A stretch of 64,000 nucleotides of DNA from Atherix ibis (GCA_958298945.1 OY282606.1:90651696-90715695), one strand, 5' to 3'; positions 12,210-24,539 are shown, counted from the stretch's first letter. Numbers and translations: made by a program. Notes: generated by a model from the sequence alone, not told the origin.

Positions 12210-12650
12210 TCGAACAAAATTTCCCCCCATGATGAGTCTCATTTCTCGCCGCGTGGATATGTCAAAAGGGTATGAGGCTCTAAAAACCCACAAGTGACTT
12301 TGGGCAAGCTATTATATTCACAAAATGGGCCTTTTTGATGTGAATTTGGAACTGAAATTGTCATTAATTCTTTTACCAAATACGTCGTATGAAACGCATT
12401 TCTCAAGTGGTGGATATGTCAATAATTAAAATTGTCATATATGGGGGCTCTAAAACCCTCTAAAAAAAATTATAAAAGCAATTGCATTCATAAAAAGTGA
12501 CTTTGTAATATGTATTTTATCATTAGTCTATATATCTTCTAAAATGAAGAAGAAAAGTCGGTTACTGTCAACTCTGACCGCTATCGAGGGTTTTAGAGCC
12601 CCCATATATGGCAATAATTGACTTTTTGCTTAGTGTTTTTAAGAAAACTG
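12210..12650 (+). pseudogene. Rosa-like (DD41D type) transposase remnant with inverted duplication
   Basis: The plus strand encodes DESHFSPRGYVK at about 12231, then a second, partly duplicated ETHFSSGGYVNN at about 12390, then IWGSKT, and at about 12545 VTVNSDRYR. These follow the order of the Tc1/mariner-superfamily lineage with motifs DEAHF..NGYVN, VTVWC, GPYFFE, TVNSDRY and WFQQDGATCHTA. I link it to rosa/DD41D by the residue spacing seen at 20714-21400 and in family memory. Frames change repeatedly and there are stops. The GYVNN-IWGS-KTL coding stretch at 12432-12460 reappears inverted at 12586-12614. Confidence 0.68.
12432..12614. repeat. 29-bp inverted repeat with 125-bp spacer
   Basis: The arms 12432-12460 and 12586-12614 are complementary at 28 of 29 positions. 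Core: atgggggctctaaaaccctc. The left arm is transposase coding sequence in its usual place; the right arm looks like an inverted copy pasted downstream. Confidence 0.9.
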
Positions 12651-14685
12651 TACCACGAGCCATACTACATAACGAATTTTCATGTGCTTTGACTTGAGAA
12701 CATTAAATAAACCAATTTTCATCAAGTAATGGCACAATTACAACTCGAAATGTGCGAAAAAGTCTTAAAAAACTACCTTAAAAAAATCGAGTCCCGCAAG
12801 AAGTCTCATTGCAACTATTTGACAAGATGCCAAAATTTTATCAATTTTTAAAAACTAATAACTTTATCAAAAACTTAGTGTAAATTAACGTTTTTTTTTG
12901 AATAAAATTCAATTGCAGCTACAAAAAAAAATATGATAACTTTTTTTTATTGTATATTAAAAATATCTAAAAAAAAATTGTGATGATGTTAAATTTCGAT
13001 AAATTTTTGACTAGCCCCAAATGTGAATACGATGATAATAACTCTGCATCGTATTGATTGTACTAATTCTAATATTTGAAGTGATGATGTTGATTATATT
13101 GTAGTTGGAAATTGTAATTCTTCATACCGAAGAGATGAGGATCACAATAATACCCCGGCATCTGAGGATTGAGTTGAACGACAATTGAATAAAAACGTAT
13201 CTGAAACACTCCCTGATTTTATACAGAAAAAAGGTCGCAAATAAATCAACCTGTTCTTGCACAAGAGACACAATGCCATGAAGTATTTTTTCCTAAGTGT
13301 GCTAAAAAAAATCCCCAAGTCGAAGAGTAACTAAATCTCACTCCTCATTCCCCCTCAAACCAATCAACTAGATTTTAAGACGCGACCGACTTAAGTTGGA
13401 TTTGACGCTTGACGCTTCAAAACATACACGATTCGACTAGGTCCGTTCGGTCAGAGATCAAGGCTAGATCTTTGGTGAAGAAATTATTTATTACTGAACA
13501 CATACTTTAAACCGTAAAAACTTTGGAAATCTCTTAATTAAGCCAGAAAAACTAACATTCAAAAGACAAACTGTAGACATTAGAAAGTACAATAATTCCT
13601 TAAATTACCAAATGAGTGAATAATAAAGTGAAGTAAGAGAAAAAAAATATATTCCAAGTGTTGTTACTCCACATTTATTTAAATGCAATTATCTATTCAA
13701 TAAAAATGCAACAACAACAAAAAAATCGAATAGTATCGATTTAGTGTAATCAAGTTAGTTATATGATTAGCTAGTTAGTGGGTCTTTAAGTCAGTTAGTC
13801 AGCAATCGGTATCGTACGTGAGGACCAAAGAAATTGAAACTATTGCGAAATTTGATTCGATTTCCCAGAAAATGTAATAAAACATTTGCACTTTGTTCAC
13901 CTTCGATGCGCCCTCTTTCTGAGTGCCATTAGATGTTATCGATTGCCAATTGCATGAACCTCTTCTCTAGCAACGATCTGAAAATATTTATTGAGGTCCA
14001 TTAAAAGAGTCTAGCATAATTTGAACCCATAACCGTGCAATTTGGGACCACTTCCATCAGAGCCATAAGCAATATTGAAAACGATTCTTTCGTTTTCAAT
14101 ACAATGCCGCCGATAAACTTTATTTTCTTTCCATTGGAAATTTCATATACTAAAAATAACCGAAGTATTTAATTTACAATTTTAATATAGAGTATAGGAA
14201 AAATGTTCTCAAATTTTGATGTAAATTATTTGAAAAAAAAAATTCCATATTGTCTTGATGGTAAAATAAAAATAAAAACAGAACCTTTTTTATAGGAATA
14301 TAGGTAACAACAAAAAAAGTGGTAAACAATATTGGAAAAATAATAAAGATTCCAAGTTGAGGTGCAAAAGTTAAAGTGGAAACCATCAAATTGAATTGAA
14401 ATGTGTTGTTGCACAATTTAGTATTTTTTTTTGACATTTTAAAATTCGTGATCTTCAATTGGTGTTGGCTTAAACAAAATGTAAATGTTAAATATATTCG
14501 GTCGTAATCGATTTTATGCACCTTTTGCGGCTTCTTTTTATGTAGAAATGATGCAAAAAATTCATGTGTGCAATATTATTCTTCTAAATGTTTTTTACTA
14601 ATGATGTGATCGGTTATTTTTTTTTCTGGAAAGTATTTTTGTCATTTTATCCAAGAATTTCAATACACCGAAGTTGATATGCATA
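12651..14685. other. AT-rich spacer
   Basis: No supported gene. A small perfect hairpin occurs at 14074-14100 (11-bp arms, loop ttctt). A minus-strand 115-codon frame at 14174-14521 is AT-driven and motif-free. Confidence 0.6.
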
Positions 14686-14689
14686 GTGT

Positions 14690-15331
14690 CATGAATACTA
14701 TAGAGGATCAGACTAAGTTCTCTTCCATTTCGAACATAGAACCCACTTATAAGCAACTCATTGATCCTTACAACTAACACATTATTCAAAATACTTTTTA
14801 TGAGCCTTCAGATCCTTTTGCAAATTCTACTTGATGGTTTCATTTGACTCAAAATTTTTTCTACGAAGTGATAATTTCAGTTTAGGGAATATCATAATAT
14901 CGCCTCGAGCTATATCTGCTGACTATGATGTTTTATCGATGTTATTCGTTGAGTTGGGAAAATTTCAGATTGTGGCAGAAAAATTCAAATCCAATAATTG
15001 TTCTGTTACAAATCTAGCTTTTTCCAATAAACATGCTTTTTTGAATGCCTTATAACACTCAGATAATATTGTTTGTTAACGGGTTGCCATTTTTGGAAGA
15101 TATTCCGATTAAACAAAAATGCTATGAATAAAGAGAAAAGTTAACATTTCTCCAATTTTCGAGCGTGTTTGACGGAATTTTTTTGATTTCAGCTCATTAT
15201 GGAAGCACTAAACTCATAAAATCATTTCTCATTATGCGTTTTATCAAATTGGCTCGTTCAAGACAGGCTTTCACAATCTATTTGCGATGTTATTTTTGAG
15301 GAAAATTCATTTTCTTTTCCATATCTAAATA
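14690..15331 (-). pseudogene. C-terminal half of an old FLJ37770/GVQW-type mariner
   Basis: Minus-strand translation gives RSKIGEMLTFLF (15150 region), then SADIARGDIMIFPKLKLSLR and NFESNETIK at 14930-14850, then KAHKKYFE and, near 14760, further C-terminal residues. This follows the order of FLJ37770/GVQW mariner C-termini (SPDLAPCDFFLFPKLK...FES.E.IK...LK......F). Several nonsense codons and frameshifts are present. The gene continues on the far side of the younger mariner, at 16130-16265. Confidence 0.68.
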
Positions 15332-16127
15332 CGAGGGTCATTCAACAAGTACTTAGCCTCACCACCTGATGGAACTGCTGTCACAAAAGAAATTTACCAT
15401 CGTGCAGTACATTCCTTTAGTAGCCTAATGTCAAAGTCGATTCAGCGCAATCCAGCGAAGTTCTTGCGTCGTCTCGTGACCGTCGACGAAACATGGATTC
15501 ACTGGTATACACCAGAGACCAAGGAACAGTCGAAACAGTGGACTTCACCCGGCGAACGTGCTCCGGAGAAGGCGAAGACTGTTTGATCGGCCGGAAAGGT
15601 GATGGCCACCGTTTTCTGGGATTCACAAGGTATGATCCACATCGATTACCTCGAGAAGGGTAAAATAATCACGGGGCGCTACTATGCTGACTTATTGGGC
15701 CGATTTGACGTCGAATTGAAGAAAAAGCGACCCCGCTTTGCGAAGGAAAAAGTGCTGTTCCACCACGGCAACGCGCCGGCACACACCTCCACCGTCGCCA
15801 TGGCCAAATTGGTCGAATTGCGCTACGAATTGCTGCCCCATCCATCGTACTCTCCAGATTTGGCGCCCTGTGACTACTTTTTGTTTCCAAACCTGAAAAA
15901 ATCACTCGGCGGGAATAGATTTGGGTCGAATGAGGAGGTCATCGTCGCCACGGAGGCCTATTTTGCTTCCTTCGAGAAAATGTATTTTTTGGACGGGTTA
16001 AAAAAGTTAGAGCAATGCTGGGCCAAGTGTATCTAGCTTGAAGGAGATTATGTGGAAAAATAAATTGCCACCTTTCCAAAATTTTCGTTTTTCTTTTGTA
16101 GGCTAAGTACTTGTTGAATGACCTTCG
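15332..16127 (+). mobile_element. Internally deleted mariner nested in an older one
   Basis: Inverted ends begin CGAGGGTCATTCAACAAGT on the left and CGAAGGTCATTCAACAAGT on the right (read inward), each flanked by TA (15330-15331 and 16128-16129). At 796 bp it is far shorter than a 1.3-kb mariner. Nearly all of the DNA-binding half of the gene is deleted. It interrupts a minus-strand mariner whose halves lie at 14690-15331 and 16130-16265. Confidence 0.92.
15428..16063 (+). pseudogene. Catalytic-domain remnant of a mariner transposase with Asp to Gly change
   Basis: The frame from 15428 encodes NPAKFLRRLVTVDETWIHW, AGKVMATVFWDSQG, PHPSYSPDLAPCD and LEGDYVEK, ending at 16061-16063. The first and third catalytic Asp are present. 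The second is Gly (HHGNAPAH, codon 15767-15769) and the 34-residue spacing is kept. In-frame stops are TGA at 15584-15586 and TAG at 16034-16036. Related copies at 45111 and 59025 share the TVFWDSQG and FLFPNLKK blocks, placing it near the irritans-like group. It is inactive on three counts: deletion, stops and the lost catalytic residue. Confidence 0.9.
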
Positions 16128-16129
16128 TA

Positions 16130-16265
16130 GATACAAAAGAAATCGAGATATATGTCAGGATTCTGAGTTCCCATTAACATTGTGTTTACTTTGTTGATGT
16201 TTTCAGCAAACATCGACCAGAACAAGGCAAATCTTCAACAACTTGTCGGCCATTTTAAATGCTTT
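16130..16265 (-). pseudogene. N-terminal part of the interrupted FLJ37770-type mariner
   Basis: Minus-strand translation from about 16240 gives GQVVEDLPCSGRCL, and in a neighbouring frame KVNTMLMGTQNP. This matches the GR.VVEDLPRSGRPS....ENV.KVKE segment of FLJ37770-type mariners. It is collinear with the catalytic half at 14690-15331 and separated from it by the inserted mariner, so both pieces are one gene split by insertion. Confidence 0.6.
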
Positions 16266-18529
16266 GTCCTACTCGTATGCATGTGTTTTCGATATAACTA
16301 ACTCACATTAATCCTTAATATTTATATTGGTAATAATTTACTACAAACAAATTCATTGGTAACACAAAATTTAAAGCAAATTCATTGTTCGATATTAAAA
16401 ATCTCAGAGCACATTTGACATCGGCTAACAAAACAAAACAGCTGATCACATATAAGTTGACAGATCACATCACATGACAATTAGTTAAGAATAGTACCAA
16501 CTTAATAGCAAAAACTTGTTTTCCATATGGTTTTACGCGGACTTTTCGAATAAACAATTTCAGATATTTATTTGTAAATTTATTAATTTATAAATTTAAA
16601 AAAAAAAAAACTGAAAGAAATTTCCAATAAGAAATTAAATTTTGATAATATTTTCTGATAATATATATTGTTAATTTGTACATAATCATAACTTAAAGGT
16701 ATGGCAATATTTACTATTGCAAAATGTTCAATTTAATCAACAACAGTTCATAACATTCAATTTTGCTAGAGGCTTAAATGGAGAGAACAGCGAAAAATAA
16801 TAGAAATAAAATCAAAAGTAATTCAATGAAAATTTATTTTTATTATTAATAAAAATATTGGATAATATTTATTTATGATTTATTTTCGATCTAATTTATC
16901 TTAGATGTAATCAAATTTAAATGGAAGGACTTCTAACAGAAAATGTAAGTAATTTCAGTTCACTTTCAATTTTCAATTTTAGAAATTATTAATATACTAT
17001 AACTTTTACGGGTACTCGTATTTTTATCGATATTTTGATAAATATTATTTATCTAATCGATTATTATATATGATAATCATAGAGGAAAATAATTGATTAT
17101 AATTGAATTTTCGATTTTGCAAAATCATTTTCATACACATTTATTTTTGGGGGAGTCTTTCGTTCGTAGATCAATCTGGCTTATGGTCCTATAATATTTT
17201 TCATGGTAACTCAACGAAATGTTCGAACATTTCAACCAGAAAGTGAGCAGTTTTTGGTTGAAAAGATCTTTCATTATTTTCATTACAACTAATAACATAT
17301 TATTGTGATTATTCAAATTATTATTATTACTATTATTATAATTATTTTAGTTATGCATGTAGGTTATTTGAAGATGTGCATATATTATGGATGGATTATT
17401 GATGAATTATTAGCCAATAAGGAAAAAAAAATTCTTAATTTCTCTTCGTCGTCATCTTACCTTATGAGTATTAATATTGATCAGTAAAGACCAACTTTCC
17501 ACGCAACTTTCGTAACCGTAAAAGAAAATGTAATTTTTCTTCATTTGATTTGATTTCATTTTGAATAATATTAATCAATAATATGAATAATACGTTCAGA
17601 TATACTAAAAATAATAACAATAATAATAATAGTAATAGTAATAATAAAAAAAGTGTTGATTTGACGATGATGATTTTTAGTAATGTTGTTGCTAGTTTTA
17701 TGTATTGAGAAAAAAAAACCGATTATTCCCCATGTGTAGCAATAATAAAAGAAAAAAAAATTTAAAAAAAAAATCTATTGGGGGAGACAAATAAAAATTG
17801 ATTTGAGTAAAAGGCGTCCTGCTGTTGATCGATTTGTAACATGAATTCATTTATAAATTTCACGACTATTATTTATAGTTTTTTTTTTCTCTAAAGTTGA
17901 AACTATTTCATATACGAGTTTATATAGAGTTTTTTTTTCTCGTATTAAATAAATTTCTATAACATCATCTTCAATTTTGATTTTCAATTTATAAAAGATG
18001 ATTTCTTTCTATCAAGAAAGTAATTTTGATTGTCGTTAAATAGTTTCATTTTGGTTTCGCCCACTTTCATCGAATATATGGAGAAATAAAACTTTACGAA
18101 AGTTTAAATAAAAATAATAATAATAAATATATACACTATGTACAGTATGAAAAATTTTATTGAATTTATTTTTATTGAAAATAGATTTACAGCTGCGAGT
18201 AGAGAGTATTCAGCTAATGAACTTTAATGTTTAAAAATTTGAATAAAATTTTATTTGATATTTTAATAAATGTGAGAACTTTTTTATATATGAAACGATT
18301 TTATTTTTTTCAATTTTTTTTCATTGTAAATTTAAAAAAAAATATAAAATTTTTTTAAGGAATCAGCCGATATTTTTGTTAAAGAAATGTTGCCGCAACA
18401 TGTTTACTAGAGTTAAGATACATGTTGAACATAGATTAATTAACTTTTAATAAAAATATCAGTAAGATTGTTTGTTGGTTTGTTGTAAGGTCTCTGAAAC
18501 AAGAGCTAGAGGGCATTATTTAGCGTTAC
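16266..18529. other. AT-rich spacer with simple repeats
   Basis: No gene found. AAT/AGT trinucleotide repeats occur at about 17610-17647 and several A/T runs are present. Short frames on both strands near 17131-17487 are built from Ile/Asn/Met-rich simple sequence. Confidence 0.65.
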
Positions 18530-19000
18530 AACCACGAGACCATTTGGCGATTTCAGCTTCCCTTTTTTAGAAGTAGTGAAATTTTATGGAGCATATTAGT
18601 TTCCTTCAGAAAATTAAAGAGAGGACTTGAAAAATAAGTTGTTGGATCGAGAAGCTTCAAAATGGAAGGAATCCTGTTTAAAAATAAATTCTCGATTAAG
18701 TGACATTCATTTAAAAGGATGAGTTGAACGGCACAGAAATGGCATAAAGGACGAGGTTGGTTAGCGAAGAGGAAATCATGGCTAAGTGCAGTATGCCCAA
18801 CCCGAATTTTGAGAAGATTCCTTGCCTAGAATTTTGGAATGGTTGTTAAGTAGGGTTCCGCTAATGTGTGGTCCAGTCTGTTTATTAGTGCATGGTTAAA
18901 GGTGTTGAGTGCCATTTGGTTAGTAGATGCGCAAATTTGAAATTTCAGTAAGATCAGGACAATGGGTGGACTCCTCCGCCAGCTCAACAACCAAACGGAA
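18530..19000 (-). pseudogene. Jockey-like LINE ORF2 C-terminus (RNase H end and tail domain)
   Basis: Reading the minus strand, 18995-18960 gives VELAEESTHCPDLTE (end of an RNase H domain). 18830-18740 gives RNLLKIRVGHTALSHDFLF followed by ANQPRPLCHFCAVQ, and about 18620-18560 gives LFNFLKETNMLHKI. The HTxLTH..L....P..C..C pattern is characteristic of the C-terminal tail of Jockey/I-type LINE polyproteins. The frame is broken in places. The reverse transcriptase itself is not present nearby. Confidence 0.75.
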
Positions 19001-19583
19001 TTCGACTCTATTAAACGGAATTCGACTAATCTATTGTTTAATAGAGTTCCGCCTCGGCGATGAGATGTTAAGTACAGACTAGCTTATTATCCTTATGATG
19101 GCCAGTGACTAACAAGAGTCAAAAGTAGTTATCCGACAGTGAATAAATCATGTTATTCACATGCAAATTAATTTGCAAATGCAGTCAAGGGCGTGGTGCA
19201 TGTTTAGGGGTGCGAATCCTAAAATTCTGGTAGGTGTTCCGATGGGAATTTGAAAGGAAGATCGCTCCTAATTTAGAGTAATATGTTTTAAAAGCAAACT
19301 CGTGGTCAGGGGCCCCCCATTCTTCAAAATGGGGCCTGACCGTTGGCGTAGACTTCAAAGAGGCTGTGGGTCTTAAATCTAATTCCAATCCATATACTTG
19401 TTTTGCTCCAAGTTTCAATAACCAAAATTATAAAATTGGAGTGGAAGTGGTAAATGTGAAAAATGTTCGTCTCCATGACTACTTGTGGATATGAGGAAAG
19501 AATGTGGCCAATTGGCATAGATACCTCTTAGGACAAATGCAAGGGGGTGCGTACAAAGATACTGTTTAATAGACTATGGCGAA
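19001..19583. other. Spacer with short duplications
   Basis: aaacggaattcgact is repeated at about 18993 and 19014, and an 11-bp inverted repeat (ctctattaaac / gtttaatagag) lies just beside it. Beyond that nothing is recognised. Confidence 0.5.
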
Positions 19584-19720
19584 TCTCGTTGAGCACAGGA
19601 TCATTTGCTGCCAGACTGTGCTCAACGAGATTCTCGTTGAGCACAGGATCATTTGCTGCCAGACTGTGCTCGAGCTGCCAGACTGTGCTCAACGACACCT
19701 CCAAAGCTGCCAGACTGTCT
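19584..19720. repeat. 48-bp tandem repeat with internal hairpin and extra 13-bp units
   Basis: Copy one is 19584-19631; copy two starts at 19632 and runs about 40 bases. Each copy holds complementary arms TCTCGTTGAGCACAG and CTGTGCTCAACGAGA (19584-19598 and 19616-19630 in copy one; arm end partly lost in copy two). The word GCTGCCAGACTGT occurs four times. Both strands are open across 19528-19783 because of the repeat, so I do not call these frames genes. Confidence 0.85.
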
Positions 19721-20713
19721 GTACCCTTTTTATTATATTCAGTTAACAGATTTATTATGTACAAATCATTTTTTTTACAATAATAAAATCAATGAATTTA
19801 ATTAAAATTTACCTGCATTGATGGGGAAAAAATTTGTTCATTTGTAAAAATTTTTTAGTAACATATTCATTAATAAAATCTTGTTGGTAGCAATTTTCCA
19901 TCCAAATTTCATCAACAATTACCTGTAAAATAAAATAAAAAAATATTTTTGTAAAGTTATTATTATAAAACAGAAATTTTTGGCAAAAATATCTTTAAGT
20001 AATAATTATTTGACTCATCAATAATATGAGTAAAAAATATTTTCAGAAAAGTTTCTCTAAAACCATTTAAAAAAAAAAAAAAACAATTTCACATTTTGTA
20101 TATTTGAAGAAAAAAAACTCAAAAAAACATACTTTTTTTTTAGTAATAAATAGTAAGTAGCTTAACTATCTAAAATATTATTAATTACAAAACAATTGTG
20201 GGTTATGTCGAATTGTTAGATTCTACCGTGATGACCATGATTGATGGATGATGGATGGATGGATTGTGACGGAAGTACGCAATTATTTTGTCAGTTTTAG
20301 TAATTGACAATATCAAATCAACTGGAAAGAAGTAAACACAAAAAAAATGTACTAAATACAATAATAAAGAAAAAAAATCCATCATCGAAAGTAGGTCAAC
20401 TGAGTTTATTTTATAAATGAAAGCTTAATGCTAGTTAAATGGTTCCTTGGTCATCTGTGAAGGCACTCATTACCAACAATTTTACGTAAAAAACTATCAT
20501 TTTATGATAAGATATTTAATAAATTTAGAAAAAAGGTTCAAACATTTCTTTTAATGAAAAAAAATATAGAATTTTATTCTATAATAAAAAAAATTAATTT
20601 TTGATAATATAAGATTATCCATTTTATAGTTAAAAAGTATGTTGCTGTCATTTAGAAAATACTATATATATATTATTTTTTTAAAAATCAGCTTCTAGCC
20701 AAAAATATGGCAT
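19721..20713. other. AT-rich spacer
   Basis: No gene seen. A short GATG tetranucleotide repeat lies at 20243-20265. Confidence 0.6.
20243..20265. repeat. GATG microsatellite
   Basis: A slightly interrupted run of GATG/GGAT units. Confidence 0.8.
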
Positions 20714-21400
20714 TTGATATTTTATATTTTTTATATACTAATCTTTCAAATAATACGCAGAAAATACCCCAATTTGGTGCTGGAACAACTGGATTTGGAT
20801 ACTGATTTTGCCTTACCGGTTCAAACGTCAATACAAAATGACCTGTGGGAAAAGCCATTGTATTCTCAAAAAATGACTATGTGGTATACATTTTGGTCTG
20901 CAAGTATTATTAGCACGTGTTTCTTTTAAAATGAAGAAGGAAGAGGTCTTTACCGTCAATTTTCTGTGATATGGATGTATGATAAGTGGCTGTTTTCTTA
21001 GCCTGACCTTAAAAATTTTACTCCAGAGCCCATGTGGTTTTAATAACATGGCGCCACAAATCATACAACATAAAAAATCTTGCCTTTATTGCACAAAATA
21101 TTCCCAGGATACCTAATGTCCGGATATGGCAATGTCTATTGGCCTCCAATACAGTGAACGTCGTTGAACTTTTTTTGTAAAATTATATGAACAAATATTA
21201 TTTAAACATAAAAGTATTTAAGAAACAGTATTCTTCAAGTCATTGAAATATTTGAAAAAGCCATTAAAAATTCACCTCAACAGTATCAAGATCTGCTATA
21301 AGTATCTTGGCAGTTATTTGACAAATATAATATTTAATGTGTGATGGCAGAGGTTTAGTAATGTTTCAACTAAAGAATTAATCAAAATCTAAATTTATAG
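20714..21400 (+). pseudogene. Rosa-like (DD41D type) transposase remnant
   Basis: The plus strand gives MTMWYTFWSASII at 20875, then near 20950 the equivalent of the TVN segment. At about 21025-21165 it gives MWF, QHGATNHTT, LLHKIFPGYLMSG and GNVYWPP, and at 21245-21330 KAIKNSPQQYQDLL. Motif order follows VTVWC, GPYFF, WFQQDGATCHTA, FPG..IS, GDVNWPPRS. The Asp in QQDG is His here (CAT). Stops and frameshifts are frequent. Spacing from QQDG to the expected last Asp in this lineage is about 41, hence the rosa-like label; that part rests on family knowledge. Confidence 0.68.
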
Positions 21401-24000
21401 TGTGTTTTATTGAATTTAAGTTGCCAAACCCTTTATTAAAATCCTCCTCCTCTAATAAGGATTATATTTTATTATAAAAAAAATAACCTTGATACTAAAA
21501 TTTATACCAAATAAAAATCAATTTTTTTTTTTTTTAAAATACATACAAAATCTGGATAGTGATTTTGATTAAATAATAAAAAAAACACAGAATAGTTCAA
21601 AATTTCAAAAAAAAAACAGTCAACAGACAAAAAAACTATCAAGCAATAATATTATTAAGTATATTTTCTAATAAAATCCTTCATCAATAATAAATTGATT
21701 TGGTCATTGACTATTTTCTGTCATATTTAGTTAAATAGCAAGAAAAGCAACAACAACAAAAATTAATAATAAATTTAGCATAAGCGCAGTAGTGCCGTCA
21801 AATTAATGTCGAAACTTACGCTTAATATACAGGATTCGTTTGTCATCAAAGATATTCCGCAGTAAAAAAAAAAAAAAATTACAATAAATTTAAAAAAAAA
21901 AATTCTTTACTTGATGATGAAATATTTCGTAATAAATATTGAATTAATTTGATGACATTATGATGGCAAAACATCTCGAAACAAATTGTTACGTTTTATT
22001 TGAAAAGTCAACTTTGCAAATCATTTATATTTCCGACAAGACTTCTTATTCCAATAGAACAAATAAACTTATTTAAAAATTTGGATAACTTTTATAAGTT
22101 TACGATAACAGCTTTTCGATATTATGAGTCATATTCGCTGGAATCAACTAATGTACGATCATTACTTGGCGAGAACCAGTCTTTTCGATACTCTTAGCGA
22201 GATCATCTTATGCAAAATACCAAAAATTCTAAGTCTTATTTATTATTATTTTTATTGACTTGGGGGTGTCTAGTATTAGAATTCATATAAAAAAATTCAA
22301 ATTATTCAAATTAAGATAAGATATTTCTTTCATGATAATCGCCTATCCCGCCCGAAATTTTTGACACAAAACTTAATCGATTTTTATGATTTCAATAGTT
22401 CTCAAAATAGGCAAAACTAACCTAACTTTTAACCAATCTTAAATAAGTATATGAGTAACTGTTATCAATAAAAAATTTATAAGTCAAATAGTATCCAAAA
22501 AAAAAAACAGAAAAACAAATTTTGCCTTAATAAGTGTAGTCTTGTTATCTTACCAATCAGTCCGTCTTAGACTCAACACTATTGGAATCAACATCGAAAA
22601 TAACTACCATCATAATCATAATCATTGGTTATATTGCATATAAATTTTTTTAAGTAAAAAAAATTAAAAAAATTCACAAGGATTATTATACGAAAACGAT
22701 TGATATTTCCATGTTTTAAGTCCAATATTATTTTTTCTTTCGATTTAAATAGAAATAAATTAACGAAAAAAAACAACCATATTACAAAAAAAAAAAATCA
22801 AATAGATCAATATATATTCAATTTTTGGAAATTTCTGTTTTATTTTTTGTTTCTTTTTTTTAGAATTACTACGTTCAACATAAAATTATCATTCAAATGT
22901 ACAACGATATATAATATCTATTATCTTTAAATGATCACTTTAAGAGTATTTTTGAATAATTTTTAGCCAAAAGGTTAACTTATGAATTGTGAGCAGCCGA
23001 ATCGATATTGTGCATTAGTAAAAATATTCAAATAACTTGTTTCGTTGTCTCTTTGATATTCTTATAGATGATATTATGCATTTATATTAATAGAAATTTA
23101 TATATTCAACTAGCAATTCCAATAACATATCTTTTATATACATAAGAGTATATATCTATAATATATATAGTTTAATTTCAGATAGTAGGTGTCTAACTGG
23201 GTTAAAAGTTAAATTACGTATAAATTTTCATATTTTATTATAAGAGAAAAAATACCATATATTTTATGGCATTAGAAATTTTTTTCCATCATATATTTTA
23301 ATACACTAATTGATTAATATTATGATCATAATTTATTATTGTGAAGTTTTTTTTTTCTTTAAAGTATCTAATTTGTAAATTTGTTGTTGTTGTTGTTTTT
23401 TTTTTTGGTATTTGAGAGGAAAAAATTTGAGTTTTGAATGTTTTTATTATGTAAGTGGAATTTTTTTTTTGATTACATGAGAAAAGTTGTTATTTCGAAG
23501 GTATAAAAAAAGTTAATGATTTTAATTAGCATTTAAATTTGAGAGTAAAATTTATCAACTTTTTTAATTAGAATTAAAATTATCGTTTATTTAAGAAATA
23601 ATTGTTCACAGAATTAACTTAAAATAAATGTTACTCTCGTTCGCCCTTTTTTTTCTTTTTTTTATGACTTTATAAGTCGGTAGAATTTTAAAGGTGTAAA
23701 TTCATATAAAAAGTATTTTGACTCAAATTCATCTGGTAATCCTGTAACAGTTTTTAGTTCAATATACGAATTAGTTTTTAATTGGCAGCTGAGAGAGTAG
23801 TTTGGCAATTTCGTGTGCTAATGAAACTTTATTTTTTTTTTTGAAGTCAAACTATAGAATAAGTGATGATGATAGCCCGGTTATCCTATTAAAGTAGCAA
23901 CTCCCAGATATAATTAATAAAGGTAAGGATGGGTGAAAAACATTTGTTCTTCTAAATTTTTGGCCATCTTATAAACGAATTCAAAAATCGAATTTTTGAC
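21401..24000. other. AT-rich spacer
   Basis: About 2.6 kb of A/T-rich DNA with poly-A and poly-T runs and a TTG repeat at 23380-23396. No reading frame with recognisable motifs. Confidence 0.65.
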
Positions 24001-24009
24001 CACCTTTTT

Positions 24010-24285
24010 AAGGAAAATGATACATGGAATCATTACCATCAGCCAGAGATGAAACAGGAATCAAAACTGTGGACTTCACCTGAAAGAAGAGCTTTTGCAC
24101 CAAAAAAGCCTAAAACAATTCCTTGTGCAAAGAAAGTCATGGCCATATTTAAGGACAGATTTCCTGGAAAAAGGAAAACCTTAGCACAAGGAAATTAAAG
24201 AGAAACGGACACATTTCAGCAAAGAAAAGTGAGATTGTCCATTAAGACAATGCACCAGCACGCATATTTGTAGTAGTTTTCAACA
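24010..24285 (+). pseudogene. Small fragment of a mariner catalytic domain
   Basis: From 24019 the frame reads DTWNHYHQPEMKQESKLW, then TSPERRAFAPKKPKTIP and KKVMA. At 24189 it reads EIKEKRTHFSKE, and near 24238 VH, stop, DNAPAR. These are, in order, the first catalytic Asp, the SAGKVMA block and the HQDNAPAH block of an irritans-like mariner, with the glutamine codon before the second Asp turned into TAA. Sequence between the blocks is mostly deleted. No inverted ends found. Confidence 0.75.
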
Positions 24286-24480
24286 AAAAATATCCTTTTA
24301 ATTTTTATTTAATACCAAATTTTTAAAAAAAATTTTACTGGCCAGAAAGAATTTCTCTTCAAACGGAAAATTGATATCCGAAATATTGATAGATTTTTAG
24401 GACCTTTAAAATTGTCATTGTTTGAAAGGAATAATAAAATTAGAAAATCGGTGGTGACATTAGTAAGAGGAGACTAATTA

Positions 24481-24539
24481 CCAATTAAACCTCTCAAATG
24501 TTTTCAGGGGGAGTGGAAACATTTGAGAGGTTTAATTGG
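24481..24539. repeat. Perfect 23-bp inverted repeat (hairpin)
   Basis: The arms 24481-24503 and 24517-24539 are exactly complementary, separated by a 13-base loop (ttcagggggagtg). Arm sequence includes cctctcaaatgttt. The same CTCAAATG word recurs in the array just downstream. Confidence 0.95.

Noticed and set aside
12990..13330. Acidic stretch resembling the start of a piggyBac transposase
   Set aside because: Only a vague resemblance in broken frames; no TTAA-flanked ends and no catalytic motifs.
14174..14521. 115-codon minus-strand frame
   Set aside because: Phe/Leu/Ile/Asn-rich composition follows the AT bias; no motif, overlapping frames in the same strand are also open.
19528..19783. 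78-codon frames on both strands
   Set aside because: Both are kept open by the 48-bp repeat, whose length is a multiple of three.
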